The notes: generated from the sequence alone by a model not told the origin. A stretch of DNA of 64,000 nucleotides from Lysobacterales bacterium (GCA_017305135.1 JAFKNA010000005.1:124001-188000); one strand, 5' to 3'. Counted from the first letter of the stretch, positions 53,308 to 62,766 are shown. Made by a program: numbers and translations.

Positions 53308-53374
53308 GTAGGAGCGCACCCTGTGCGCGACCCCGATCGTACGGATGCCGGTCGCGCACAGGGTGCGCTCCTAC
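53308..53374. repeat. Perfect 24-bp inverted repeat between sucC and sucD
   Basis: GTAGGAGCGCACCCTGTGCG at 53308 and its exact inverse ending at 53374; the full arms are 24 bp (53308-53331 and 53351-53374) around 19 bases. Each arm is itself a small hairpin (GCGCACCCTGTGCGC). The same arm occurs at 58091 and 58177. This is a REP-type doublet located inside the sucCD transcript. Confidence 0.85.
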
Positions 53375-53385
53375 AGGATTCGTTG

Positions 53386-54552
53386 TCAGGCGGCCTGCGC
53401 CGCGGCGACGGCCTTCTGCGCGGCGTCGTTGAGATCGTCGGCGGGCGTGATGGCCAGGCCCGAGCTGGCGAGGAGCTCGCGGCCCTTCTCCACGTTGGTG
53501 CCCTGCAGGCGCACCACCACCGGGATGGTGAGGCCGACTTCCTTGACCGCGGCGATGATGCCCTCGGCGATCAGGTCGCAGCGCACGATGCCGCCGAAGA
53601 TGTTGACCAAGATCGCCTGCACCTTGCTGGAGGAGAGGATCAGCTTGAAGGCCTCGGTGACGCGCTCCTTGGTCGCGCCGCCGCCCACGTCGAGGAAGTT
53701 GGCGGGCTCGCCGCCGGCGAGCTTGATCACGTCCATGGTGGCCATGGCCAGGCCCGCACCGTTCACCATGCAGCCGATGTTGCCGTCCATGGTGACGTAG
53801 TTGAGGTTGTTGCGCACCGCCTCGGCCTCGGCCGGGTCTTCCTGCGACTCGTCGCGCATGGCGACGAGGTCGGCGTGGCGGAACTCGGCGTTGTCGTCGG
53901 AATTGACCTTGCCATCGAGCGCCATCAGGTCACCCGAGGCGACGATCGCCAGCGGGTTGAGCTCGACCAACGCCAGGTCCTTCTCGTTGAAGAGCCGGTA
54001 CAGTCCCAGCATGATGCGCGTGAGCTGGTTGACCTGCTTCGGGTTCAAGCCCATGTCGAAGCCGAGACGCCGGCACTGGTAGGCCTGCAGGCCTTCGACG
54101 AAGTTGACTTCGACGGTGTGGATGTCTTCCGGCCTGGTGCGGGCGACCTCCTCGATGTCCATGCCGCCGCTCGCCGAGGCGATGAAGGAGACCGTGCGCG
54201 TGGCGCGGTCGACCAGGACCGACAGGTACAGCTCCTTGAGGATGTCGCTGGCATCGGTGACCAGCACCAGGTTGACCGGCAGCGCGCGGCCGCCGGACTG
54301 GTAGGTCTCCATGTTCGTGCCGAGCATGCCGGCCGCGGCCGCCTTGACCTCGTCATGCGAGCGACAGAACTTGACGCCGCCAGCCTTGCCGCGGCCACCG
54401 GCGTGGATCTGCGCCTTCACCATCCACTGCTCGCCACCCAGCGACTTCGCCGCGTCGACGGCGGCTTCCGCCGAATCGGCGACCTTGCCCGGCGGCACCG
54501 GGATGCCGTACGCGGCGAACAGTTCCTTGGCTTGGTATTCGTGAAAGTTCAT
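53386..54552 (-). CDS. sucC: Succinyl-CoA synthetase beta subunit
   Basis: 388 residues from ATG 54552 ([12 protein letters not shown]), the same length as E. coli SucC. ATP-grasp motifs: [29 protein letters not shown] and [19 protein letters not shown]. The CoA-ligase part contains [16 protein letters not shown]. Forms the active heterotetramer with SucD. First gene of sucCD; a candidate promoter lies about 100 bases upstream. Confidence 0.97.
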   Translation of the reverse strand: MNFHEYQAKELFAAYGIPVPPGKVADSAEAAVDAAKSLGGEQWMVKAQIHAGGRGKAGGVKFCRSHDEVKAAAAGMLGTNMETYQSGGRALPVNLVLVTDASDILKELYLSVLVDRATRTVSFIASASGGMDIEEVARTRPEDIHTVEVNFVEGLQAYQCRRLGFDMGLNPKQVNQLTRIMLGLYRLFNEKDLALVELNPLAIVASGDLMALDGKVNSDDNAEFRHADLVAMRDESQEDPAEAEAVRNNLNYVTMDGNIGCMVNGAGLAMATMDVIKLAGGEPANFLDVGGGATKERVTEAFKLILSSSKVQAILVNIFGGIVRCDLIAEGIIAAVKEVGLTIPVVVRLQGTNVEKGRELLASSGLAITPADDLNDAAQKAVAAAQAA

Positions 54553-54865
54553 GCAGCACCTGTGCGTTGGGACACGCGGCCGCGCGGCGCAGGCAGCGCC
54601 CGGGGCCATGCGCGATCCGGGGAAGGGGCGAATGCATCCGCCAAAACCCCGCTATTCTCGGGGATCGGCGGGTGAAAAATCAAAGAAGCCGGGATTCGGA
54701 CTGCGAAGGCAGGATGCCGGAGCGAACGGCGAAGCCGGCCCGAAGGGCGAGCCGCCGATGCGGCGAGTCATTGTGAATTCGGGATCGGGAACAGCAGGCG
54801 TGACCTGGTGCGACGATCACTCCTCGCGCTCCGGCGGAAGCAGCTGCGCGAGCCGCGGGCCGAGG
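54553..54865. other. Intergenic region upstream of sucC
   Basis: 313 bases between the sucC start and the pilS 3' end. It contains the candidate sucC promoter and a GGATTCGGGA-type repeat near 54690-54790. No gene is supported. Confidence 0.5.
54654..54683 (-). promoter_or_regulatory. Candidate sucCD promoter
   Basis: On the minus strand TTGATT (54683-54678) and GAGAAT (54659-54654) are 18 bases apart, each 4/6 to consensus, in an AT-rich patch about 100 bases upstream of sucC. Confidence 0.35.
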
Positions 54866-56506
54866 TCAGGGCGTGACCGGGGCCGTGCGCGAGGCGAGCA
54901 GCACGCCGGCCGGCATCAGGGTGATGCGGAAGCACGCGCCGCCGCCGGCGATCGGCACGTATTCGAGGCCCGCCTGGCTGGCTTCGCTCATCTGCTTGGC
55001 GAGGTAGAGGCCGAGGCCGGTGCCGTACTCGTGGGTGGTGTAGAAGGGTTCGAAGATCTGCGCGGCGACCTTGGGCGGGATGCCGGGGCCGCGATCGATT
55101 ACCTCGATCAGCGGCGGCCCCTTGTCGCCCGCCAGCCGCGCCACCACCATCACGCGCGCCGGCTCGTTGGGCTGGCGGCCGTAGCGGAGCGCGTTCTGCA
55201 CCAGGTTCCAGACCACCTGCTGCAGGTGCTGCGGGTCCATCATGGCCTGGATGGTGCGGTTCTGCGTCACCGCCCGCAGGTAGTCGCCGCCGAGGTCGTT
55301 GGATTGCCGGTATTCCTCGACGAAGGCCAGCACCCAGGCGTTGAGATCGACGCTTTCCGGCCGCGAGCGCTCGCGCCGTGACAACTGCAGGATGTTCTCG
55401 ATCACCTCGTTGGCGCGCGTGCAGTGGTTGTTGATGATGTCGACCAGGCGCACGTCCTCGGCCTGCAGGTCGGGCGATTCGGCGAGCAGCTGCGCGGCAT
55501 AGCGGATCGCCGCCAACGGGTTGCGGATCTCGTGCGCGATCGAAGCCGACAGCCGCCCGAGCGATGACAGGGTGAGTTCCTCGGCACGCCGCGACAGCAG
55601 CGAGGTGTCGTCGAGGAAGATCAGCACGTTGGTGTCGTCGTTGGGCGCCAGGCGCGTGAAACGCGGGATCACCTCCGGCACGTCGGTGGCGAGCGCCACC
55701 GCGGTCTGGTCGGTCTTGCCCGAGCGGCGCCAGTGGTACAGGCGCCGCGACAGCTCGGGCGCGACCAGCCCCAGCTCGCGCTGGTTGGGCGCGGGATTGC
55801 CGATCAGGTGCCAGGCCGATTCGTTGATGCGCAGGATGCGGTTGGCCGCGTCCACCAGCAGCACGCCGGTCTTCATGCGCTGGATGATGAGGTCGTTGAT
55901 CTGTTCGAGGTTGAGGAGATCCACCTCGCGCTGCGCGGCGAGATCCTCGGTCGCGCGCATGTGTCCGCCCACGTAGCGGAGCAGCAGCGCGACCACCACG
56001 TAGGCCAGCACCACCGCCAGCGTTTCGCCAAGTTCCGCCTGGCCCGGAACGCCGCCGCGCAGCCATGCCGCCACCGTGGGCGCCATCGCCCCGAGACCGG
56101 CCAGCGTGGCGAACAGATAGGCGCGGCGCGGCAGCAGCAGCACCGTGATGCCGAGATTGACCAGCAGCATCAGCGGCACGATGGCGTGCCCGGACAGCGC
56201 GATCAGCACCAGCGCGGCGGCCGCGATGTCGATCACCAGGGCGACGCTGATCGCCTCGGTCAGGCGCGCGCGCAGGCGGTCGGTCGCCAGCAGCACCAGC
56301 ACCGCGACCAGCAGGTACACCACCGCCACCACCTGCCCCAGGACCGGCAGGCTGACGCGCACCCATTCACCCGCGTAGGGGCTGAACACCAGGCTGGCGT
56401 AGACCACCGCTTCCAGGCAGCGGTAGAGATTCAGGAAATACAGCTCGCGCCGGGTGATGTCACCCGGGGAACCGGCCTTGGCTGGCACGCTGGCTCCGGC
56501 GTTCAC
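54866..56506 (-). CDS. pilS: PilS-like sensor histidine kinase
   Basis: 546 residues from GTG 56506, which has GGGGA six bases upstream; a longer frame would run into the pilR leader. Six membrane helices (about 25-185, including LPVLGQVVAVVYLLVAVLVLLA) and a cytoplasmic PAS region (about 205-300: GVLLVDAANRILRINESAWHLIG) precede HisKA with His325 (SASIAHEIRNPLAAIRYAAQ) and an HATPase (NLVQNALRYGR, DRGPGIPP, GTGLGLYLAKQM). PilS senses membrane pilin and controls PilR, and through it pilin transcription. Divergent from pilR, with 116 bases between starts. Confidence 0.9.
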   Translation of the reverse strand: MNAGASVPAKAGSPGDITRRELYFLNLYRCLEAVVYASLVFSPYAGEWVRVSLPVLGQVVAVVYLLVAVLVLLATDRLRARLTEAISVALVIDIAAAALVLIALSGHAIVPLMLLVNLGITVLLLPRRAYLFATLAGLGAMAPTVAAWLRGGVPGQAELGETLAVVLAYVVVALLLRYVGGHMRATEDLAAQREVDLLNLEQINDLIIQRMKTGVLLVDAANRILRINESAWHLIGNPAPNQRELGLVAPELSRRLYHWRRSGKTDQTAVALATDVPEVIPRFTRLAPNDDTNVLIFLDDTSLLSRRAEELTLSSLGRLSASIAHEIRNPLAAIRYAAQLLAESPDLQAEDVRLVDIINNHCTRANEVIENILQLSRRERSRPESVDLNAWVLAFVEEYRQSNDLGGDYLRAVTQNRTIQAMMDPQHLQQVVWNLVQNALRYGRQPNEPARVMVVARLAGDKGPPLIEVIDRGPGIPPKVAAQIFEPFYTTHEYGTGLGLYLAKQMSEASQAGLEYVPIAGGGACFRITLMPAGVLLASRTAPVTP

Positions 56507-56622
56507 GTTGTCCCCATGCGCGCCAGTATATCGTCGGCGCCCGAGCGCTGTGCCCGCTTTGCCTTGTCGCGCGGCACGTTCTAACCTTGCACAACTGGAA
56601 TCCCCGCGGCCATCGCCCATCC

Positions 56623-58026
56623 ATGAGCAAGCACTACGCCCTGGTCGTCGACGACGAGCGCGACATCCGCGAGCTGCTGACCTTGACCCTGGGCCGCATG
56701 GATCTCGTCGTCGAGACGGCGGCCACGGTGGCCGAGGCGCGCGAGCGGCTCGCCGAGCGCCGCTATGCCCTGTGCTTCACCGACATGCGCCTGCCGGACG
56801 GCTCGGGCCAGGAAATCATTGCCCTGATCGCGGCCCAGTACCCGGAAACCCCGGTCGCCATGATCACCGCCTACGGCAATGTCGATGCCGCGGTGGAGGC
56901 CCTCAAGGCCGGCGCCTTCGACTTCGTCTCCAAGCCCGTGGACATCTCCGTGCTGCGCCGGCTGGTGCAGACCGCGCTCAAGCTTTCCGAGGAGAAGCGC
57001 AACGAGCAGGCCACCAGTGGCGCGCGCCTGATCGGCGATTCGCCGGCCATGCAGGAACTGCGCACCACCATCACCAAGGTCGCGCGCAGCCAGGCACCGG
57101 TCTACATCGCCGGGGAATCGGGCACCGGCAAGGAGCTGGTGGCACGCATGATCCATGAACTGGGCCCGCGCTCGGGCGCGCCGTTCGTGCCGGTCAACTG
57201 CGGCGCGATTCCGTCCGAGCTCATGGAAAGCGAGTTCTTCGGCCACAAGCGCGGCAGCTTCACCGGCGCGCTCGGCGACAAGGACGGCCTGTTCCACGCC
57301 GCGCAGGGCGGCACGCTGTTCCTCGACGAGGTGGCGGAACTCCCCATGCACATGCAGGTGAAGCTCCTGCGCGTGATCCAGGAAAAGGCGGTGCGGCCGA
57401 TCGGCGCCCGCGCCGAGGTCGGCATCGACGTGCGCATCCTCTCGGCCACCCACAAGAACCTCGCCCGGCTGGTCGAGCTCGGCTCGTTCCGGCAGGACCT
57501 CTTCTACCGCATCAACGTCATCGAGCTGCGCGTGCCGCCGCTGCGCGAACGGCGCGGGGATATCCCGCAGCTTGCCTCGCGGGTGCTGGAACGACTGTCC
57601 GGCGACAACGGCGGCATGCCGCCGGCCGAGCTCCTGCCCGAGACCCTGCGCGCATTGTGCGGCTACGACTTCCCCGGCAACGTGCGCGAGCTGGAGAACG
57701 TGCTCGAGCGCGCGGTGGCGTTGTGCGAGGACAACCGCATCACCACCGAGGACCTGCGCCTTTCAGGCACTGCCGCCCACCACGACCAGCGGTTCGGTGC
57801 GCCCCAGCCGCCCGCACCCGAACATCCGCCGCCGGTCTGGCACGCGGAGCCGGCCGAGGACGAGGGTTTCCCTAACGACCTCGCCACTGCCGTCGCCGAG
57901 ACCGAACGCGCCGCGATCCTGAAGGCGCTCGAGGCCACGCGCTGGAACCGCACGTCGGCGGCGCGCCAGCTCGGCCTCACCCTGCGCCAGCTCCGTTACC
58001 GGCTGGAGAAGCTCGGCATCGAGTGA
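56623..58026 (+). CDS. pilR: PilR-like sigma-54-dependent response regulator
   Basis: 467 residues. Receiver with Asp54 (LCFTDMRLPDG), AAA+ domain with Walker A GESGTGKE, the sigma-54 contact loop GSFTGA (a Ser variant of GAFTGA, as I recall for PilR), Walker B GGTLFLDEVAELP and the arginine finger region. A C-terminal Fis-type helix-turn-helix completes it (WNRTSAARQLGLTLRQLRYRLEKLGI). PilR activates pilA transcription with RpoN. ATG 56623 is preferred to an upstream ATG at 56587. Head-to-head with pilS. Confidence 0.92.
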   Translation: MSKHYALVVDDERDIRELLTLTLGRMDLVVETAATVAEARERLAERRYALCFTDMRLPDGSGQEIIALIAAQYPETPVAMITAYGNVDAAVEALKAGAFDFVSKPVDISVLRRLVQTALKLSEEKRNEQATSGARLIGDSPAMQELRTTITKVARSQAPVYIAGESGTGKELVARMIHELGPRSGAPFVPVNCGAIPSELMESEFFGHKRGSFTGALGDKDGLFHAAQGGTLFLDEVAELPMHMQVKLLRVIQEKAVRPIGARAEVGIDVRILSATHKNLARLVELGSFRQDLFYRINVIELRVPPLRERRGDIPQLASRVLERLSGDNGGMPPAELLPETLRALCGYDFPGNVRELENVLERAVALCEDNRITTEDLRLSGTAAHHDQRFGAPQPPAPEHPPPVWHAEPAEDEGFPNDLATAVAETERAAILKALEATRWNRTSAARQLGLTLRQLRYRLEKLGIE

Positions 58027-58090
58027 GCTCGGCGGCGCCCGGGTTCTCCGCGACGAGCGAGGGCTGCGCATTCCTGTGCGGCGCCATTGA

Positions 58091-58246
58091 TCGCGCACAG
58101 GGTGCGCTCCTGCGAAAGCACGCGGTAGGAGCCTGCGTGCAGGCGAGCGGGGCTTTGCATCGGTACCCGGCATGGGTCGCGCACAGGGTGCGCTCCTACG
58201 AAAGCACGCGGTAGGAGCCTGCGTGCAGGCGACCGGGGCTTTGCAT
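58091..58246. repeat. Two direct copies of a 70-base repeat (86-base period)
   Basis: Copy 1 is 58091-58160 and copy 2 is 58177-58246; they differ at two positions by eye. Each unit contains the arm GTCGCGCACAGGGTGCGCTC-type also found between sucC and sucD, and a second hairpin GTAGGAGCCTGCGTGCAGGC. It follows the pilR stop and fills most of the 330-base gap to the next gene. Confidence 0.85.
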
Positions 58247-58310
58247 TCGTGCGCGACTGGCGATGCGCTCCGGCGCGACCAGGGTTGCTCCGGGCCGGTC
58301 ACGCCGACGA

Positions 58311-58333
58311 AAAAGCCGGCTTGCGCCGGCCTT
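58311..58333 (-). terminator. Terminator of the SRPBCC gene
   Basis: Minus strand: GCCGGC-GCAA-GCCGGC stem followed by TTTTT. It lies 24 bases past the stop of the gene at 58357-59529. Confidence 0.8.
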
Positions 58334-58356
58334 CTCGTGCCATGGATGCCGGTCCG

Positions 58357-59529
58357 TCAGAGCTGGATCGGCAGGTACACCCTGAATTCCTGCTCGCCCG
58401 CTGCAGCGTCCGTGGACACCAGTTCGTCCCAGAAGCGGCCGAGGGTGGAATCGGGGTTGTAGAGGTAGCCGTGCGTCTCCGCGTAGGCGCGCTGGTTGAG
58501 GCGCAGCAGCGGCAGCGCGGCGGGGCTGCCGGTGTAGTCGGTGACCAGCGCCTTGCCCTGGTACCAGAGCGCCGCGCGTACGTGCTCGTCGACGATCAGC
58601 ATGTTGTTGCGGTCCTTGTCGCCCGGACCCGGCTCGGTCGGCTCGGTCGGCTGCTCCTCGCCCTGGTCCGCATCCTCGGACAGGAGCGACTGCTTGACCG
58701 GCGTCTCGATGGTGTATTCCGTGTCGTCGAGGGTGAACGTGGTCGCGTCCACCGGCACCGCGACCGCGAAACGGTATTCGTCCGTATCCCACCTGGTGGT
58801 GATGGTCATGCGCGGACCGGCCGCGGTGAGCCCGGCCTTGGCCATGGCTGCCTCGATCTGCGCCATGGCGGCATCGGTCGCCTCCTGCACCTCGTCGAGG
58901 GTGCGCGGCGCGCTGGTGTTGACCAGGAACACCGGCCTGGCTGCCACATCGACGACGCGGATGTCCTGCGCGCTGTAGTCGGTGTTCGGGTAACCCGCAA
59001 GCAGCGCGGCGAGGCTGTTCAGGCTGCCCTGCACGATGGAGGCCGGATCGCCGTTGATGTAGAGGCCGCCATAGCGCCACAGAAGGTTCCAGCCGTAATC
59101 CACGTCGTAGGCGACGCGGATGGAAACGGTCTTGCCGTTGGCCGACGGGACCAGGTTGACCGTGTAGGTCTTGTTGGTGCCGACCCAGTCGTTGTCGACG
59201 GCGATCCTGACCTGCTCGTCCTGCTTGGCGGAGACGATTTCCAGGCTGCCATCGCCCACGGCGCGATGGCTGCTGGTCCAGGCGACCTTCGCGCCCGGGC
59301 CGGATTCGGGTCCGGACAGCGTCATGTGGGTAGCGGGGTCGTAGCCGCGCAGGCCCGACCACTGCGGATAGCGGCGGAAGGTATCCACCGAATCGTAGAC
59401 CTGCCGCAACGGGCTGGAGACCTCGATCCGCCGCTCGATGTGGCCGTGCGACGGCAGCAGCACCCCCACTACGGCGGCGAGCACCACCACGATCAACAAT
59501 GCTACGAAAATCTCGAAAATTCGAATCAT
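58357..59529 (-). CDS. Membrane-anchored SRPBCC - GyrI-like protein
   Basis: 390 residues from ATG 59529, which has GGAG eight bases upstream. An N-terminal anchor (IFEIFVALLIVVVLAAVVGVLL) is followed by an SRPBCC/polyketide-cyclase domain (about 30-180: IERRIEVSSPLRQVYDSVDTF, WSGLRGYDPATHMTLSGPESG). A second half (about 215-390) resembles a GyrI-type effector-binding domain (MTITTRWDTDEYRFAVAVPVD, FRVYLPIQL). An acidic linker with GEEQPTEPTEPGPG sits at about 302-315. Such proteins bind hydrophobic or small ligands; the ligand is unknown and no regulator is fused. Confidence 0.75.
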   Translation of the reverse strand: MIRIFEIFVALLIVVVLAAVVGVLLPSHGHIERRIEVSSPLRQVYDSVDTFRRYPQWSGLRGYDPATHMTLSGPESGPGAKVAWTSSHRAVGDGSLEIVSAKQDEQVRIAVDNDWVGTNKTYTVNLVPSANGKTVSIRVAYDVDYGWNLLWRYGGLYINGDPASIVQGSLNSLAALLAGYPNTDYSAQDIRVVDVAARPVFLVNTSAPRTLDEVQEATDAAMAQIEAAMAKAGLTAAGPRMTITTRWDTDEYRFAVAVPVDATTFTLDDTEYTIETPVKQSLLSEDADQGEEQPTEPTEPGPGDKDRNNMLIVDEHVRAALWYQGKALVTDYTGSPAALPLLRLNQRAYAETHGYLYNPDSTLGRFWDELVSTDAAAGEQEFRVYLPIQL

Positions 59530-59707
59530 CCCAACCATCTCCAGAACGTCAGCCATCACCGGCGGCGGACGCAGAAGGTCCGTAGCGGGCATGCCGCAGC
59601 CCCCAGCCTGCACGGATGCGCCGGCCCTCGGGCGGCGCAAGAGGGCGATGGTACTGGAGTCCGGGGCTCCAGCGCCATGCCCGTTCGCGCGGCCCTGCGC
59701 GCGCTGC

Positions 59708-60358
59708 CTAGACGACCCCGAGCTCGAAGGCCTTCAGCACCGCACGCGTGCGATCGCGCACGCCCAGCTTGGACAGGATGTTGGACACGTGGTTCTTCAC
59801 CGTGCCTTCGGCAACGCCCAGCGAACCGGCGATTTCCTTGTTGCTGTAACCGCCGGCCATCAGCCGCAGGATCTCGGTCTCGCGCTCGGTCAGGGGGTCG
59901 GGCCGGTCCAGGCTGGTGAACTCGTTGTGCATGCGGCCGAGGCCCGCGAGGAGCCGCTGGGTCACTACCGGCGAGACCAGCGAGCCGCCCTCGGCGACGG
60001 TCTTCACCGCATCCACGAGCTGGTCCAGCGAGACATCCTTCAGCAGGTAGCCGCGCGCCCCGGCGCGCAGCCCGGCCAGTACCAGCTGGTCGTCGTCGAA
60101 GGTGGTGAGAATGATGGTGGGCGGCAGCTCTCCGCGCTGGCCGAGCGCGTTGAGGACGTCGAGCCCGGACATGCCCGGCATGCGCATGTCCAGCAGGACC
60201 ACGTCGGGTTTGACGCGCGGGATGACCTCCACCGCCTCGCTGCCATCTGCAGCCTCGGCCACCACGCGGATGGCGTCGGACAGCTCGAGCAGCGAGCGGA
60301 TGCCGTGGCGCACCAGGGTCTGGTCGTCGACCAGGCACACGTCGATCGGTTTGCTCAT
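59708..60358 (-). CDS. NarL/LuxR-family response regulator
   Basis: 216 residues. Receiver with Asp57 (VVLLDMRMPGMSGLDVL) and Lys in YLLKDVSLDQLV; a C-terminal LuxR-type helix-turn-helix (DPLTERETEILRLMAGGYSNKEIAGSLGVAEGTVKNHVSNILSK). ATG 60358 overlaps the kinase stop (ATGA, 60355-60358), so it is paired with the kinase upstream. Target genes are not known. No consensus site was recognised. Confidence 0.93.
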   Translation of the reverse strand: MSKPIDVCLVDDQTLVRHGIRSLLELSDAIRVVAEAADGSEAVEVIPRVKPDVVLLDMRMPGMSGLDVLNALGQRGELPPTIILTTFDDDQLVLAGLRAGARGYLLKDVSLDQLVDAVKTVAEGGSLVSPVVTQRLLAGLGRMHNEFTSLDRPDPLTERETEILRLMAGGYSNKEIAGSLGVAEGTVKNHVSNILSKLGVRDRTRAVLKAFELGVV

Positions 60359-61542
60359 GCCGCGTTCTCCAGTGGCAGTGATGCGTCGATGGTAAAGCCG
60401 CGGCCGCCAGCGGTGGACACTTCCAGCCGCCCGCCGAATTCGGCGAGCCGCTCGCGCATGCCGACCAGGCCGTTGCCGGGCCGGAAGTCGGCGGCGCCGT
60501 GGCCGTCGTCGTGGGCGTGCATGGACATGCGCCGGTCGGCGCTGCGCTCGAAGCGCAGCCACAGGTTGCGCGCGCCCGCGTGGCGCATGGTGTTGGTGAT
60601 GATCTCCTGCGCGCAGCGCAGCAGCACCTGTGCCCGACGCGGGTCCTCGACGCTGAAGCGCGGCGGCAGTTGCAGGTGGATGGCGAGCCCGGGCACGCCC
60701 TCGACCAGCGCCTCCAAAGCTTCGGTGAGGTCGATGCTGTCGCCCTCGCGCAGCTGGCTGACCACCTCGCGCACGTCGCCGAGGAGGCGCTTGGCCACCG
60801 ACTGCGCCTTGCCGACGTGCTCGGCCGCGCGCCCCTCGACCAGATGGCTGGCCACTTCGAGATTCAGGCTGAGCGCGGTCAGGTGATGGCCGATCAGGTC
60901 GTGCAGCTCGCGCGAGATGCGCATGCGCTCGGCGAGGCGGCTGGACTCGGCGAGCAGGGTGCGGGTCGCGCGGAGCTCCGAGTTGAGGCGCCGCTGCTCC
61001 TCGCGCGCCTCGGCCTGGCGCTTGGTCACCAGCGAGGCGACGAAGGCCAGCACGATGAAGCCGAGGTACAGGCTCGATTGCAGGAAGGCATCGCCCAGGC
61101 TGAACACCGGCTCGCGGATGCTGGCGAACACCGGCACCAGCGAGAAGTTCTGCAGCACCATCCAGGCGACGGCGACGCGCAGCGGCAACAGCCACGGCAG
61201 CACCACCGCGACCACGGCAAGGAGCAGCGCACCGATGCCGCCCTGGCTGAACCACCCGATCGCCACCACCATCGCGTTGAGCACCAGCAGCAGCACGATC
61301 TGCAGCACGCGGCGGAGCGGGGCGCTGCGCCGCTCGCCGAGGTCGCGCGTCAGATACCAGTAGACGACGCCGAAGACGAGGTAACAGGCCAGCCACAGAT
61401 GGGCATAGCTCGGCGGCAGTTGCTTCAGCGCCAGGTCCTCGGCGATGGTGCCGTAGCGCAGGAACGGCGTGCCGACGGTGGCGTACTGGAACAGCCCTGC
61501 GTAGCGCAGCAGCTGGATGTGGTTGAAGCGCGGCCAGTTCAT
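60355..61542 (-). CDS. DesK/NarX-class membrane sensor histidine kinase
   Basis: 395 residues from ATG 61542. About five or six membrane helices (about 45-172) lack a large periplasmic domain, so the signal may be within the membrane. HisKA_3 dimerisation motif SRELHDLIGHHLTALSLNLE with His214, then an HATPase (EIITNTMRHA, NGLVGMRERLAEFGG). The G1 box is altered (AHDDGHGAADF), which keeps D-x-G. Cognate of the overlapping NarL-type regulator. This class includes lipid- and stress-sensing kinases; the input is unknown. Confidence 0.9.
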   Translation of the reverse strand: MNWPRFNHIQLLRYAGLFQYATVGTPFLRYGTIAEDLALKQLPPSYAHLWLACYLVFGVVYWYLTRDLGERRSAPLRRVLQIVLLLVLNAMVVAIGWFSQGGIGALLLAVVAVVLPWLLPLRVAVAWMVLQNFSLVPVFASIREPVFSLGDAFLQSSLYLGFIVLAFVASLVTKRQAEAREEQRRLNSELRATRTLLAESSRLAERMRISRELHDLIGHHLTALSLNLEVASHLVEGRAAEHVGKAQSVAKRLLGDVREVVSQLREGDSIDLTEALEALVEGVPGLAIHLQLPPRFSVEDPRRAQVLLRCAQEIITNTMRHAGARNLWLRFERSADRRMSMHAHDDGHGAADFRPGNGLVGMRERLAEFGGRLEVSTAGGRGFTIDASLPLENAA

Positions 61543-61619
61543 GGTCGTCCCGGGACAGCGACCCGCCAATCTACCCGAACTCGCGGCCGCCGGTGGACGC
61601 CCCGGGCAGGCGCGGCAAG

Positions 61620-62315
61620 CTATGGCGCGCGGGCGGCGCGCTGCTCGTCAAGCGTGAGCGCAACCTTGTCGCGCAGGTACACCGGCAGCGCCGCGGCGGG
61701 ATCGAGGCCCTCGCCCGCGGCAAGGCGCGGCGCCGCCAGGCGCGCCACTTCCGTAGCCTGCGGGAAACGCTCGCCCGCGGCCCAGAGCGGCGCGGCCGGC
61801 AGGCGCTGCCGAAGCTCGGCCGGGTACGTCGCCCAGCCGCTGCCGATCACATTCCACGCGCCACCATCCGGCAGCTCGAGAGCCGCCGCAACGCCGACCC
61901 ATTCCGGCGCCGCGGCGGCGAGGCCGTGGCCGGCCTGGGTGAAGCAACCCGCATAGACTTCGCCCATCCGCGCGTCGATGGCTGCGAGCACGGCGGCGCC
62001 GTTCTGCGGCGCCTGCAAGGCCAGCGCCGCCAGCGAGGACACCGGCACCACCGGCACGTCGAGTGCCAGCGCCAGGCCCTGCGCCGCGGCGACCGCCAAG
62101 CGCACGCCCGTGAATGCGCCCGGCCCGCGGCCGACGGCGATCCCGTCCAGCGCGCGTCGCGACAGGCCCGCCTCGGCCAGCAGCCCCTCGCACATCGGCA
62201 GCAGCAGCGCCGCATGGCGCCGCGGCGCCAGCTCGCTGCGCGCGATCAGCCGCTCGCCGCACAGCAGCGCCGCCGAACAGCACTCGGTGGAGGTTTCGAT
62301 GGCGAGGAGGTTCAT
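61620..62315 (-). CDS. tsaB: tRNA threonylcarbamoyladenosine biosynthesis protein TsaB
   Basis: 231 residues from ATG 62315. TsaB partners TsaD/TsaE in forming t6A37 on ANN-decoding tRNAs. The ASKHA fold starts AIETSTECCSAALL, with LLPMCEGLLAEAGL and the signature GIAVGRGPGAFTGVRLAVAAAQGLAL. The frame is open upstream but without similarity. Length and motif order are normal. Confidence 0.93.
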   Translation of the reverse strand: MNLLAIETSTECCSAALLCGERLIARSELAPRRHAALLLPMCEGLLAEAGLSRRALDGIAVGRGPGAFTGVRLAVAAAQGLALALDVPVVPVSSLAALALQAPQNGAAVLAAIDARMGEVYAGCFTQAGHGLAAAAPEWVGVAAALELPDGGAWNVIGSGWATYPAELRQRLPAAPLWAAGERFPQATEVARLAAPRLAAGEGLDPAAALPVYLRDKVALTLDEQRAARAP

Positions 62316-62540
62316 CGACGGAATTTTAGCAGCTGGCGACAGCAGACCGCCCCGCAGGCGCTGGTATCGGCCGGGTGCTGATCGGCGCCCGCCCGGGGCA
62401 TCGACTTCGTGCGATGAGCCGACCAAGCCGGGGTCCAGGCCGCTCCCAGCAAAGCAGGCCTTCCGGGCCCAGACCGGGGCGGGGCGCCGCTTGCGCCATC
62501 GGAACTGCACTGCGGGGACCGGTCGAGGTGCTGTCTTGAA

Positions 62541-62615
62541 TGGTGGGCCGTGATGGGATCGAACCATCGACCAATGGATTAAAAGTCCACTGCTCTACCG
62601 CTGAGCTAACGGCCC
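62541..62615 (-). tRNA. tRNA-Lys (anticodon UUU)
   Basis: Minus strand: GGGCCGT acceptor pairs with ACGGCCC. D-arm GCTC..GAGC, anticodon arm GTGGA-CTTTTAA-TCCAT with TTT anticodon, T-arm GATGG-TTCGATC-CCATC. The ACCA end is encoded. Confidence 0.96.
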
Positions 62616-62766
62616 TGACTGGATCATGCGCGGCACCGCGCATCCACGGTGCCTTGCCTTGCCGCTCCGGTCTGAGGAAGACGCCAGAGCGAGACATTCG
62701 CCACGTACGTCCGCTGAGGGAGCAAGGCAGCGCGCGAGGGGCGCGCATTTTACCTGCACGGACGGT

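Noticed and set aside
58091-58246. CRISPR-like repeats
   Set aside because: Only two copies, with long units containing hairpins and a 16-base spacer, and no cas genes; they match REP repeats.
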